Source: Streptomyces fildesensis
GTDB lineage: Bacteria; Actinomycetota; Actinomycetes; Streptomycetales; Streptomycetaceae
DNA: 36,252 bases
Assembly (NCBI RefSeq): GCF_016107395.1
Contig: NZ_JAAIKO010000061.1
Location: 1-36,252 of the forward strand
Reading direction: 5' to 3'
Below are positions 14,413 through 22,902 of the stretch, piece by piece (position 1 is the stretch's first letter; each line of letters begins with the position of its first letter). The notes beneath the pieces were generated by a model that made no database searches, was not told the origin of the DNA, and saw nothing but the letters and a program-made list of their open reading frames with translations. The position numbers and the translations under genes are program-made.

Positions 14413-16161
14413 TCAGCGTGTCCACCACACAGGGGGAGGCCCCATCTCCCGTGCGGTGTGGTGCAGTCGCAGGTCCAGAGTTCCTCGGGGGTGGCTGTGG
14501 CTGATCGCATTGGTGAGGACCTCGGATGCCAGCAAGCAGGCTGACTCCGTCGCTTCCTCGCAACCCCAACTGCGCAGTGTGGTCATCACGAAGCGGCGTC
14601 CGGCGGAGACGGAGGCGGGGTCGGCGGGTACCTTCATCGAGGCCGCGGCGACCGGCGCCGCCGGGATCCGGGCCAGGAGCAGCGTCACGTCGTCCGCATG
14701 CCCGTCCGCGTCCGGGCGGAGCGCCGCCAGCACCCTGTCCGAAACCTCTTCCAGGCACACCCCGGACAGGAACGCGCTCTGGAGCTCCACCGCGAGGAGT
14801 TTGAGTTGGACGTCGATGTCGGAGCGAGGCGTCTCCACGAGTCCATCGGTGTAGAGCACCAGAGTGGAGCCGGCCATGACCGGAATGCAGGCCTGCTGGT
14901 AAGGGATGCCGCCGACGCCGAGCGGCACGCAGACCGGTGCGGGAAGGTGCTCGACCGAGGTGTCGGGCTGCACGAGCAGGACGGGCAGATGTCCGGCCGA
15001 ACAGATCGTCACCTCGCCGGCGTCCGGATCCACGACCAGATAGCAGCAGGTGACGAGCTGATCGGGCAGGTCGGCGACGAACGCGTCGAGGGCTTTCATC
15101 AATTGCCGCGGCGTGATGCCGGTCTTGGCCAGTGCCCGAGCGGCCGAGCGCAGTTGGCCCATGACGGCGGCGGCGTCCAGGCCGCGTCCCATGACATCAC
15201 CGATGAGCACGCCGACCTGGCCGCCGCCGAGCGGAATGATGTCGAACCAGTCGCCGCCGACTCCCGCACCTTGCGTCGCCGGGAAATAGCGGCTGGCCAC
15301 CTGCATTTCGGGAAGCGCGGGGGGAGAGCCCATCAGACTGTGCTGCAGAGTCAACGCGATGTGGCGCTGCTGCCGGTAGAGCTCGGTGAGTTCTTCCTCG
15401 GCCCGTTTGCGGTCGGCGATATCCCGCACGATCGAGCAGGAGCCGACGATCGCTCCGTCGCGTCCCTTGATCGGCCAGAGGGTGATGTCGACGTCGAGCA
15501 GGCGTCCGGACTGGGTGACCCGGAACATCTCGAAGTGTTCGACGCGCTCTCCCCGGCCCAGCCTTTCCAGGAGGCTCGCGATCTCGTCCTTGCAGTCGGC
15601 AGGGGCGAGCATCGCAATGGAGTTCCCGATCGCGTCCTCCGCCGCGTACCCGTAGAGGCGATGGGCGGCGGCGTTCCAGTAGGTGATGATGCCGTCGAGG
15701 GTCTTGGCGAGGATCGCGTCCTGCGATGACTCGACGAGCACGGCGAGTTCGTTGATGCGCTCCTCGGCGGACTTGCGTTCGCTGACATCCCGCACTGCTG
15801 CCGATACGAGCAGTCCGTCCGACGTCTGGAGCGGGCTGAGACTGATCTCCACGGGGAATTCACGGCCGTCCTTGCGCCGTCCGTAGAGTTCGAGCCCTGC
15901 GCCCATGGGGCGTACCTGCTGGTTCGCGGCATATCCGTGGCGGTGCCTGGGGTGATTCCCGTGGAATCTCTCGGGGACCAGGATCTCGACCGGGTGCCCG
16001 AGGAGCTCCCGCCGGGAGTAGCCGAACATCGACTCGGTCTGGGCATTGACGAGTCGGATGGTTCCGGCGTCATCAATGATGACCATGGCGTCGGGTGCGG
16101 ATTCCAGCAAGTCCCGGAACATCACTTCCGCCGGACTCCCGCCATGGACAGACGTCGGCAT
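14413..16161 (-). CDS. PAS-PAS-PP2C phosphatase, ATPase domain cut by IS3 element
   Basis: This signalling protein is now 582 aa, with the last nine residues encoded by the insertion sequence. PAS1 is at about 14-125 (FRDLLESAPDAMVIIDDAGT), PAS2 at about 135-250, and a SpoIIE/RsbU-type PP2C phosphatase at about 275-485, with GVGGDWFDI and LIGDVMGRG for metal binding. From about 500 the start of a GHKL ATPase follows, with its N-box in SEVLTNAISHS. The rest of that ATPase is at 12910-13099. The intact protein would sense a ligand or redox state through PAS and control an anti-sigma antagonist by dephosphorylation and kinase activity. Sensor and phosphatase may still be made and work without the kinase half. 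The ATG at 16161 has GGAGGGA upstream. Confidence 0.9.
   Translation of the reverse strand: MPTSVHGGSPAEVMFRDLLESAPDAMVIIDDAGTIRLVNAQTESMFGYSRRELLGHPVEILVPERFHGNHPRHRHGYAANQQVRPMGAGLELYGRRKDGREFPVEISLSPLQTSDGLLVSAAVRDVSERKSAEERINELAVLVESSQDAILAKTLDGIITYWNAAAHRLYGYAAEDAIGNSIAMLAPADCKDEIASLLERLGRGERVEHFEMFRVTQSGRLLDVDITLWPIKGRDGAIVGSCSIVRDIADRKRAEEELTELYRQQRHIALTLQHSLMGSPPALPEMQVASRYFPATQGAGVGGDWFDIIPLGGGQVGVLIGDVMGRGLDAAAVMGQLRSAARALAKTGITPRQLMKALDAFVADLPDQLVTCCYLVVDPDAGEVTICSAGHLPVLLVQPDTSVEHLPAPVCVPLGVGGIPYQQACIPVMAGSTLVLYTDGLVETPRSDIDVQLKLLAVELQSAFLSGVCLEEVSDRVLAALRPDADGHADDVTLLLARIPAAPVAAASMKVPADPASVSAGRRFVMTTLRSWGCEEATESACLLASEVLTNAISHSHPRGTLDLRLHHTAREMGPPPVWWTR
14443..14446. repeat. Target-site duplication CATC, right copy
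   Basis: This is the partner of 13096-13099. On the gene strand it reads GATG, within the Glu-Met codons of the interrupted ATPase domain. Confidence 0.8.
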
Positions 16162-16328
16162 CGCAGTCCCTCCTGTTGCCCGAACCAGTTGGTACGGGAT
16201 TTGTCGGACGATAGCCGTCTTCCTCCAGGGCCATCGGAAGGGACTGAATCTGGCCTTGATCGGTCAGAATTGTTCATTTGCCTGGGGACTATGCCGCGAT
16301 ATGTCGTCGGACGGGTATGCCCATCAGA

Positions 16329-16850
16329 TCAGTGGTGGTTGCTGACAACGGTCAGTTCGGCTGCGATGCTCCGGCCCCAGGCGCAGACCTGTTCGCGGTC
16401 GCGGAAGTCGCCTCCCTTGCCCTGCTTCCGGAGCCCGCGGGCGATGAATCCACGGGCCCCATCGGTGAGCCGGCCGCCGAAGGTGACGTGGCCGTGGGCA
16501 TCCAGCTTGGCGGCGATGCGGGCGACGGCGGGCACGGCCGGGATGGCGCGCTCAGTGGCGGAGCCGTCGAGCGGTCCGCTGCTGAAGAGCCAGACGTCCT
16601 GTTCTGTCAGTGCCTGGCGGTGGCGGCGGACGAAGCGGACGGCCTCTCCCGGCCACCGGCCCGCGTACAGGCCGGCTCCGAGGACCACGGCGTCGTACGC
16701 CGCGACGCTGGAGATATCGCTGATGGGAGCGACCTCGGCATCGATGTGCTGTTCGCGCAGTTCCTCGCCGATCCACCGGGCGATCTCGGCGGTCGACCCG
16801 TTCTTGCTGCTGTAGGCGACGAGCGTGCGCCGGGGCTTCGTTGCGGTCAT
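16329..16850 (-). CDS. Flavodoxin-domain protein (HemG-like)
   Basis: This 173-aa FMN-binding protein has the phosphate-binding loop YSSKNGSTAEIA at about residues 13-24. AYDAVVLGAGLYAGRWPGEA and VWLFSSGPLDG are the flavin-contacting strands of the Flavodoxin_5 family. Relatives include HemG, a menaquinone-linked protoporphyrinogen oxidase that works without oxygen. It is a probable cytoplasmic redox protein, and its position in a fermentation island suggests an anaerobic electron-transfer role. It lies 70 bases downstream of the GNAT/acyl-CoA synthetase gene on the same strand, so it is probably cotranscribed. It starts at ATG 16850. Confidence 0.85.
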   Translation of the reverse strand: MTATKPRRTLVAYSSKNGSTAEIARWIGEELREQHIDAEVAPISDISSVAAYDAVVLGAGLYAGRWPGEAVRFVRRHRQALTEQDVWLFSSGPLDGSATERAIPAVPAVARIAAKLDAHGHVTFGGRLTDGARGFIARGLRKQGKGGDFRDREQVCAWGRSIAAELTVVSNHH

Positions 16851-16920
16851 CGGAGGTTCCTCCTCGGGTGGTGCATCGTGTGGTGGGCGGTGCTCGCGGG
16901 TGGTGCGGGTCGGCTGTTCC

Positions 16921-19617
16921 TCAGCGGAGCCGGCGCAGATACGGGTCGTGCGTCTGCTGGGGGACCAGGCGGATACGGACGTCGAGGGCGGAGACGGCGT
17001 CCGGCCGTGCGAGCACCGGATTGAGGTCGGCCTCGACGAGTTGCGGCAGGTCGCCTGCCATCTTCGACAGCCGGTGCAGCAGCTGTTCGATCCCTTCCAG
17101 GTCGACCGGTCCGGCGCCGCGGTATCCGAACAGCAGCGGGGCGCAGCGCAGAGCGGTGATCAGTTCGTGTGTGTCGCGGTCGGTGAGCGGCGCGAGCCGG
17201 GCGGCGTTGTCGGCGAGCAGGTCGGTGGCGGTGCCGCCGAGGCCGAACAGCACCAACGGGCCGAAGACCTCGTCCTGTACCACTCCGGTGACCAGTTCGA
17301 TGCCGCGTTCGGCCATGGGCTGGACGAGGACGCCGGTCATGGTGTCGCCGAAGCGGGCGGTGAAATCGCGGTGGGCGGCCCGCACCGCGAGCTCGCCCTC
17401 CAGGTCCAGCAGGACCGCTCCCTGGTCGCTCTTGTGCACCTGGCCGGGCCAGTAGGCCTTGAGAGCTACACGCTGACCCGGGCCGCCCAGGCGGTCCGCC
17501 GCGTCGACCGCTTCCTGTTCGTTCCGGGCCCAGGCATACGGCAGATGCGGTATGCCGTAGCAGTCGAGCAGTTCCGCACAGCCACGTGGGTCGAGCCAGC
17601 CGCCCTCGGGGTGTTCGGCGAGGAAGGAGCCGACCAGCGCGCGGGCGGCTTCCGGGTCGGTACCGGCGAGCTCGGGGACGGACCCGGCCGGTTGAGCCAG
17701 CCACCGGGCGCGGTCGGCCGCGTACGCCAGAGCCCTGGCGGCGGCCTGCGGGTCGGCGTAGGCCGGGACCCTGCCCCCGGCCGGGGCCTCCAGCAGGCGG
17801 ACCCGTTCGCCCTGGTCGAGGAGGACCGCGGCGACCGTTCGGGAACGACGACCCGGGGCGGCGTGGGTGAGTGCCCGGATCGGATCGTCGCCGGTCGCCG
17901 CGGCCAGTGCGGTGGGTACCAGGGCGACGAGGACCGCGTCGACCGCGCCGTGCGCGGTGAGCCGGTCGATGCAGTCGCCCAGTTCCCGTTCCCCCACGGC
18001 GGCGGTGGCGTCCACGGGATTGGTGGCGGATGCGCCTTCGGGAAGCAACCGGAGCAGTTGGGTGATCAGATCCACGGGCAGTTCGGGGACGGTCAGTCCC
18101 GCTTCCGCGCAGGCATCGGCGGCGAGCACGGCCGCGCCGCCCGCGTTGGACACGATGGCCACCCGGCCGCCCGCGGGAAGTGGCTGGGACTTCAGGAGGG
18201 CCGCGGTGTCGAGGAGTTCGCCGATGGTACGGGTGGCGGTGATGCCGGCCTGGCGGAACAGCGCCTGCCGCGTCATCGTGGGGGTCGCGGCCGCCGCGGT
18301 GTGCGAGGCGGCGGCGCGCCGGCCCGCCGCGGACCGGCCCGCGTCGACGGTCAGGACCGGCATCCTGCGGGCGACCCGGCGGGCGGTCCGCGAGAACGCC
18401 CGGGGATTACCGAACGATTCCACGTGCAGCAGGGCCAGGTCGGTGCGGCCGTCGCCCTCCCACCACTGCAGGAGGTCATTGGCGCTGACGTCGTACTTGT
18501 CGCCGAGGGAGGCGAAGCTCGACACACCGATCCCGAGCCGGGCCAGCCCGCTGAGCAGGGCGATTCCGACACCGCCGGACTGTACGGCCACTCCCGCGGA
18601 TCCGGTCCGCGGACGGTCGGCGGCAAAGGTGGCGTCTAGCCGGACCTCGTCCTCGGTGTTCGCGATGCCCAGGCAGTTCGGGCCGACCAACCGCATGCCG
18701 TAGCGGCGGCAGGCGCTGAGCAGACCGGCCGACTGGTGGACGTCCAGGCCGGAGGTGAGCACGACCAGCGCCCGCACGCCACTCGTTCCGCACTGCTCGG
18801 CGGTCTCCGGTACGACGTGCGCGGGTACGGCGAGCACCGCGAGGTCCGGCGGGTGGGGGAGAGCGGTCACCGTCGGATAGCAGGGAACGCGCAGGATGGC
18901 ATGGGCGTGGGGATTGACCGCGAAGAGCCGGCCGGGATACCCGGCGTCACGGATGTTCTTCAGGACGGCCCGCCCGACCGATCCGGCCTTGGTTCCGGCA
19001 CCGACCACGGCGATGGAGCGCGGTCGCAACAGCGGTTGCAGGCTCGCGGTGTCCGCGGTCCGGCCGCGCTCGTCGACCGCTGCGAGATAGTCCTCGTCCG
19101 GGTCGAGTTGGATCGTGCAGTGCACCTCCGTGCCGGCGAAGCGGCGGGCGGTGTTCAGGCCCAGGTCGGCGAAGACCTTCAGGACCAGGTGATTCTCCGA
19201 CAGCGCGTCCGCGGTGAAGGACGTGATGCCGTCCTTGCGGGCAGCATGCACGAGGTGCTCCAGGAGCAGGGTTCCAGCCCCGCAGTGATGGAACGCGTCA
19301 GCTACCGCAAAGGCGATCTCGGCGGAGCCGGGATCGGGACCGATCTCGTACTCGGCGATCCCCACGATCTGGTCGTCGCGGACGGCGATCAGCGCGCAGT
19401 GACCGCTCCGGGGGCCGGAACAGGCCCGCTCGGTGGCCTGTGGCCCCGACAGACGGCTCACGCCGAAGAACCGCAGGCGCATGTTCTGCGCCGACATCCC
19501 CTCGTACAGCCGCAGCAGCTGGTCACGGTCCTCGGGGCCTGCGGGACGGATCTCGACCGTCCTGCCGTCGGTAAGCAACGCGTGGACCTTCTCGGTGCGG
19601 TGCGCGGTGTGCGTCAT
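16921..19617 (-). CDS. GNAT acetyltransferase/ADP-forming acyl-CoA synthetase fusion
   Basis: This 898-aa cytoplasmic fusion protein has a GNAT N-acetyltransferase at about 19-170 (acetyl-CoA loop HHCGAGTLLLEHLV), a CoA-binding Rossmann domain at about 195-325 (SIAVVGAGTKAGSVG, VGPNCLGI), and a succinyl-CoA-ligase-like domain at about 335-650. His439 in AAASHTA fits the phosphohistidine of ADP-forming acetyl-CoA synthetases. An ATP-grasp domain follows at about 680-895. Known relatives are bacterial Pat-type protein acetylases, often with degenerate synthetase parts. Retention of His439 leaves room for real acetyl-CoA to acetate plus ATP activity. The GNAT-first order is the less usual arrangement compared with E. 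coli PatZ. It is divergent from pflB across a region with three DosR-like boxes. Confidence 0.92.
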   Translation of the reverse strand: MTHTAHRTEKVHALLTDGRTVEIRPAGPEDRDQLLRLYEGMSAQNMRLRFFGVSRLSGPQATERACSGPRSGHCALIAVRDDQIVGIAEYEIGPDPGSAEIAFAVADAFHHCGAGTLLLEHLVHAARKDGITSFTADALSENHLVLKVFADLGLNTARRFAGTEVHCTIQLDPDEDYLAAVDERGRTADTASLQPLLRPRSIAVVGAGTKAGSVGRAVLKNIRDAGYPGRLFAVNPHAHAILRVPCYPTVTALPHPPDLAVLAVPAHVVPETAEQCGTSGVRALVVLTSGLDVHQSAGLLSACRRYGMRLVGPNCLGIANTEDEVRLDATFAADRPRTGSAGVAVQSGGVGIALLSGLARLGIGVSSFASLGDKYDVSANDLLQWWEGDGRTDLALLHVESFGNPRAFSRTARRVARRMPVLTVDAGRSAAGRRAAASHTAAAATPTMTRQALFRQAGITATRTIGELLDTAALLKSQPLPAGGRVAIVSNAGGAAVLAADACAEAGLTVPELPVDLITQLLRLLPEGASATNPVDATAAVGERELGDCIDRLTAHGAVDAVLVALVPTALAAATGDDPIRALTHAAPGRRSRTVAAVLLDQGERVRLLEAPAGGRVPAYADPQAAARALAYAADRARWLAQPAGSVPELAGTDPEAARALVGSFLAEHPEGGWLDPRGCAELLDCYGIPHLPYAWARNEQEAVDAADRLGGPGQRVALKAYWPGQVHKSDQGAVLLDLEGELAVRAAHRDFTARFGDTMTGVLVQPMAERGIELVTGVVQDEVFGPLVLFGLGGTATDLLADNAARLAPLTDRDTHELITALRCAPLLFGYRGAGPVDLEGIEQLLHRLSKMAGDLPQLVEADLNPVLARPDAVSALDVRIRLVPQQTHDPYLRRLR

Positions 19618-19702
19618 GGCGGACCTCTCTCCCCTGGAACGTTCCTGACTCCACGATCCGTCCGTACCGGGGGCGGACCACAGGGGCTGACCGGGCCCGT
19701 GC

Positions 19703-19776
19703 GGGACCGTTCGGCCCTGTTCCGCACCCGGCCCGGGCTGGGGGCCGAACGTCCCGCACCAGGGCCGAACCGCCCC
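19703..19776. promoter_or_regulatory. Three DosR/OsdR-like boxes in the divergent pflB promoter region
   Basis: The sites are GGGACCGTTCGGCCC (19703-19717), GGGGCCGAACGTCCC (19741-19755) and GGGCCGAACCGCCCC (19762-19776). All contain GTTCGGCCC on one strand around a short dyad. The second and third begin 21 bases apart, two helical turns. The first lies 86 bases from the acyl-CoA synthetase ATG and the last 81 bases from the pflB ATG, suitable for divergent activation. Binding by a DosR/OsdR-type regulator is inferred. Confidence 0.6.
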
Positions 19777-19856
19777 TCGCCCAGGCCACCGTGCCGGTGC
19801 GACGGTTCAGTGACGGACAGTGTTGCGGTCACCGGATACGGAAGAGGCGACGAGCC

Positions 19857-22118
19857 ATGACGCAGGCCACTCGGAAGGACACCCGGCCTCCCACCGATCC
19901 ATGGCGGGGCTTCGCCGGAATCTGCTGGCACCGGAAGATCGACGTGCGCGCCTTCATCCAGGACAACTACACGCCGTACGAGGGCGACGCCGCCTTCCTC
20001 ACCGGCCCGACGGAACGGACCCAGGCCGTGTGGGACATCGTGTCCGAGTTGCGCGCCGAGGAGCGCCGCAAGGGCGTCCTGGACGTCGACGCCGCCACGC
20101 CGTCGACCATCACCGCGCACGGACCCGGCTGGATCGACAAGGACCGTGAGCTCATCGTCGGTCTGCAGACGGACGCGCCGCTCAAGCGGGCGATCATGCC
20201 CAACGGCGGGCTGCGGATGGTGGAGAACGGGCTGCGCGCCTACGGCTACGAACCGGACCCGTTCGTCTCCCGGGTCTTCGGCACCTACCGCAAGACGCAC
20301 AACCAGGGCGTCTTCGACGCCTATACGCAGGAGATGCGCCAGGCCCGCAAGGCCGGGATCATCACCGGGCTGCCGGACGCCTACGGCCGTGGCCGGATCA
20401 TCGGCGACTACCGCCGGGTCGCTCTCTACGGCACGACCCACCTCATCGAGGCCAAGCACGCCGAGTGCGACCTGCTGGACACGCAGCCGTCCACCGCCGA
20501 GGTGATCCGCGACCGCGAGGAGCTCGCCGAGCAGATCCGCGCCCTGGCCGAACTGGAGGAGATGGCCGCCTCGTACGGCTGCGTCGTCTCCCGTCCGGCC
20601 GCCACCGCGCACGAAGCCGTCCAGTGGCTTTACCTGGGCTTCCTGGCCGCGGTAAAGGAACAGAACGGCGCGGCGATGTCACTGGGCCGTTCCTCGACGT
20701 TCCTCGACGTCTATCTCGCCCGCGACCTCGAGGAAGGGCGTATCGACGAGACCCGCGCCCAGGAACTGATCGACGACTTCGTGATCAAGCTACGGATCGT
20801 GCGTTTCCTGCGCACCCCGGAGTACGACGAACTGTTCTCCGGCGATCCCACCTGGGTCACCGAGTCCCTGGGCGGCATCGGACAGGACGGCCGGACTCTG
20901 GTCACCCGCACCTCTTTCCGGTTCCTGCAGACCCTGTACAACCTGGAGCCCGCACCGGAGCCGAACCTCACCGTGCTGTGGTCGCCCCGCCTGCCCGAAG
21001 GCTTCAAGACTTTCTGCGCACAGGTCTCGATCGACACCAGCGCCCTGCAGTACGAGTCGGACGATCTGCTGCGCCCGCGGACCGGGGACGACACGGCGAT
21101 CGCCTGCTGCGTGTCGGCGATGGCGGTGGGCCGGCAGATGCAGTTCTTCGGCGCCAGGGTCAACCTCGCCAAGGCCCTGCTCTACGCGATCAACGGCGGC
21201 CGGGACGAGATGACCGGAGAACAGATCGCCCCTGCCACGGAACCACTGGCCGGCGACCACCTGGACTACCAGGAGCTGAACACCGCCTACGACCATGTTC
21301 TGGACTGGCTGGCGGCGACCTACGTCAACGCCCTCAACGTCATCCACTACATGCACGACAAGTACGCCTACGAGCGGCTGGAGATGGCCCTGCACGACCA
21401 CCCCGTCCACCGCACACTGGCCTGCGGAATCGCCGGGCTGTCGGTGGCCGCAGACAGCCTGTCCGCGGCGAAGCACGCCCGGGTGAAGGTGATCCGGGAC
21501 GACACCGGCCTCGCGGTCGACTACGTGGTCGAGGGCGAATACCCCGCCTTCGGGAACAACGACGACCGCGTCGACGAGATCGCGGTGGACCTGGTGCGCC
21601 GGTTCATGGCCAAGGTGCGTGAGCACCCGGCCTACCGGAATGCGGAGCACACCCAGTCGGTGCTGACGATCACGTCCAACGTGGTCTACGGCAAACACAC
21701 CGGCAACACCCCCGACGGCCGCCGTGCCGGGCAGCCCTTCGCACCCGGAGCCAACCCGATGAACGGTCGCGACCGCCACGGCATGGCCGTCTCCGCGCTG
21801 TCCGTCGCCAAGATCCCCTACGACCAGGCCCGTGACGGCATCTCCCTGACCTCGACGATCACGCCCGAAGGCCTCGGCCACCACCCGGGCGAACGCGCCG
21901 CCAACCTGGTCGGGATCCTGGACGGCTACATGGCCGCCGGCGGCTTCCACCTGAACGTCAACGTCCTGGACCGGGCCACTCTGGAAGACGCCATGGAGCA
22001 CCCGGACGACTACCCGGCACTGACCATCCGGGTCTCCGGTTACGCCGTCAACTTCGTCCGGCTCACGCGCGAGCAGCAGCTCGACGTGATCAGCCGCACC
22101 TTCCACGGCCGGTTGTGA
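19857..22118 (+). CDS. pflB: Pyruvate formate-lyase (formate C-acetyltransferase)
   Basis: This 753-aa glycyl-radical enzyme converts pyruvate and CoA to acetyl-CoA and formate. The adjacent catalytic cysteines are Cys417-Cys418 in TAIACCVSAMAVG. The radical glycine is Gly728 in RVSGYAVNF, 25 residues from the C-terminus. Both match E. coli PflB (Cys418-Cys419, Gly734), as does total length (760 aa). This argues for a true PFL over the diol-dehydratase or choline-lyase relatives. The activated enzyme is cleaved by oxygen, so it implies an anoxic phase. The ATG at 19857 follows GGAAGAGGCG. It overlaps pflA by 4 bases, and its upstream region carries three DosR-like boxes. Confidence 0.97.
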   Translation: MTQATRKDTRPPTDPWRGFAGICWHRKIDVRAFIQDNYTPYEGDAAFLTGPTERTQAVWDIVSELRAEERRKGVLDVDAATPSTITAHGPGWIDKDRELIVGLQTDAPLKRAIMPNGGLRMVENGLRAYGYEPDPFVSRVFGTYRKTHNQGVFDAYTQEMRQARKAGIITGLPDAYGRGRIIGDYRRVALYGTTHLIEAKHAECDLLDTQPSTAEVIRDREELAEQIRALAELEEMAASYGCVVSRPAATAHEAVQWLYLGFLAAVKEQNGAAMSLGRSSTFLDVYLARDLEEGRIDETRAQELIDDFVIKLRIVRFLRTPEYDELFSGDPTWVTESLGGIGQDGRTLVTRTSFRFLQTLYNLEPAPEPNLTVLWSPRLPEGFKTFCAQVSIDTSALQYESDDLLRPRTGDDTAIACCVSAMAVGRQMQFFGARVNLAKALLYAINGGRDEMTGEQIAPATEPLAGDHLDYQELNTAYDHVLDWLAATYVNALNVIHYMHDKYAYERLEMALHDHPVHRTLACGIAGLSVAADSLSAAKHARVKVIRDDTGLAVDYVVEGEYPAFGNNDDRVDEIAVDLVRRFMAKVREHPAYRNAEHTQSVLTITSNVVYGKHTGNTPDGRRAGQPFAPGANPMNGRDRHGMAVSALSVAKIPYDQARDGISLTSTITPEGLGHHPGERAANLVGILDGYMAAGGFHLNVNVLDRATLEDAMEHPDDYPALTIRVSGYAVNFVRLTREQQLDVISRTFHGRL

Positions 22119-22843
22119 ACACCGGCCGCGTCCACTCCTGGGACCTGTCCACCGGCGTGGACGGTCCCGGGACCCGCTTCGTACTGTTCCTCAGCGGCTG
22201 CCCGCTGCGCTGCCTGTACTGCGCGAACCCGGACACCTGGCACATGCGGGACGGGCAGGAGATGACCGTCGACGCCGTGATGGCCGAGATCGAGAAGTAC
22301 CGCACCTTCATCACCGCGGCCGGCGGGGGAGTGACGATCACCGGCGGCGAGCCGCTGCTGCAACCCGCCTTCACCGCCGAGGTGTTCCACCGCTGCAAGG
22401 AACTCGGCCTGCACACCACCCTGGACACCTCGGGCTTCCTCGGCAGCCGCGCCACGGACGATCTGCTCGCCGACACGAATCTGGTCCTGCTGGACATCAA
22501 AGCCTTCGACGTCGCTGCCTACCGCAGCCTGACGGGCGCCGGCCTCGCGCCGACCCTGACGTTCGCCACCAGGCTGAGCCGGCACGGGGTGCCGGTCCGC
22601 ATCCGCTACGTCCTGGTTCCCGGCCGGACCGACGACGAATCCGCCATCGACGGCCTGGCGGCTTTCGTCGCGGGACTGGGCAATGTCGAGTGCGTCGATG
22701 TCCTGCCCTTCCACAAGCTGGGCGCCGCCAAGTACGAAGCCCTGGACATCCCTTTCCCGCTACGTGACACCCCAACGCCGTCGCCCGACCTTGTGGACCG
22801 TGTGCGAGGCCAGTTCCGGGATCACGGCGTGCGCGCGTTCTAG
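22115..22843 (+). CDS. pflA: Pyruvate formate-lyase activating enzyme
   Basis: This 242-aa radical-SAM enzyme places the glycyl radical on PflB. The iron-sulfur ligands are Cys29, Cys33 and Cys36 in SGCPLRCLYCANPDTW (CxxxCxxC). The SAM-binding GGEPLLQP follows at about residues 76-83. The length matches E. coli PflA (246 aa), and there is no extra ferredoxin insert of the type seen in dehydratase activases. It starts at a GTG that overlaps the pflB stop, so the two are translationally coupled. It needs reduced flavodoxin or ferredoxin. The flavodoxin-domain protein at 16329 is one possible donor, though this is only an inference. Confidence 0.96.
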   Translation: MNTGRVHSWDLSTGVDGPGTRFVLFLSGCPLRCLYCANPDTWHMRDGQEMTVDAVMAEIEKYRTFITAAGGGVTITGGEPLLQPAFTAEVFHRCKELGLHTTLDTSGFLGSRATDDLLADTNLVLLDIKAFDVAAYRSLTGAGLAPTLTFATRLSRHGVPVRIRYVLVPGRTDDESAIDGLAAFVAGLGNVECVDVLPFHKLGAAKYEALDIPFPLRDTPTPSPDLVDRVRGQFRDHGVRAF

Positions 22844-22857
22844 CGCACCGGGGAGCG

Positions 22858-22873
22858 CGGCGGCGAACCGCCG
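22858..22873 (+). terminator. Small hairpin between pflA and the stress-protein gene
   Basis: CGGCGG and CCGCCG pair around a CGAA tetraloop 14 bases after the pflA stop. The stem is only 6 bp, so it may lower read-through rather than stop transcription. Confidence 0.35.
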
Positions 22874-22902
22874 AACTCACGAAACCCAAGGAGGAGAGAA
22901 CC

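Larger units (their letters stand above)
13100..14442 (-). mobile_element. IS3-family insertion sequence, 1343 bp
   Basis: The element carries orfA and orfB on the minus strand and is flanked by 4-base direct repeats. The two ends are inverted repeats: the left begins GGGCCTTCCCCCGTGATGG, and the right (reverse complement) begins GGGCCTCCCCCTGTGTGG. Further in, both share TGGTGG-R-CACGC. The ends were set by finding the only excision that restores the host gene's frame. Both transposase genes look intact, so the element may still be active. It sits in the ATP-binding domain of the signalling gene. Confidence 0.88.

Noticed and set aside
16225..16245. GGGCCATCGGAAGGGAC upstream of the PAS-PP2C gene as another DosR-like box
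   Set aside because: Only one half resembles the motif and there is no dyad, so it is not counted.
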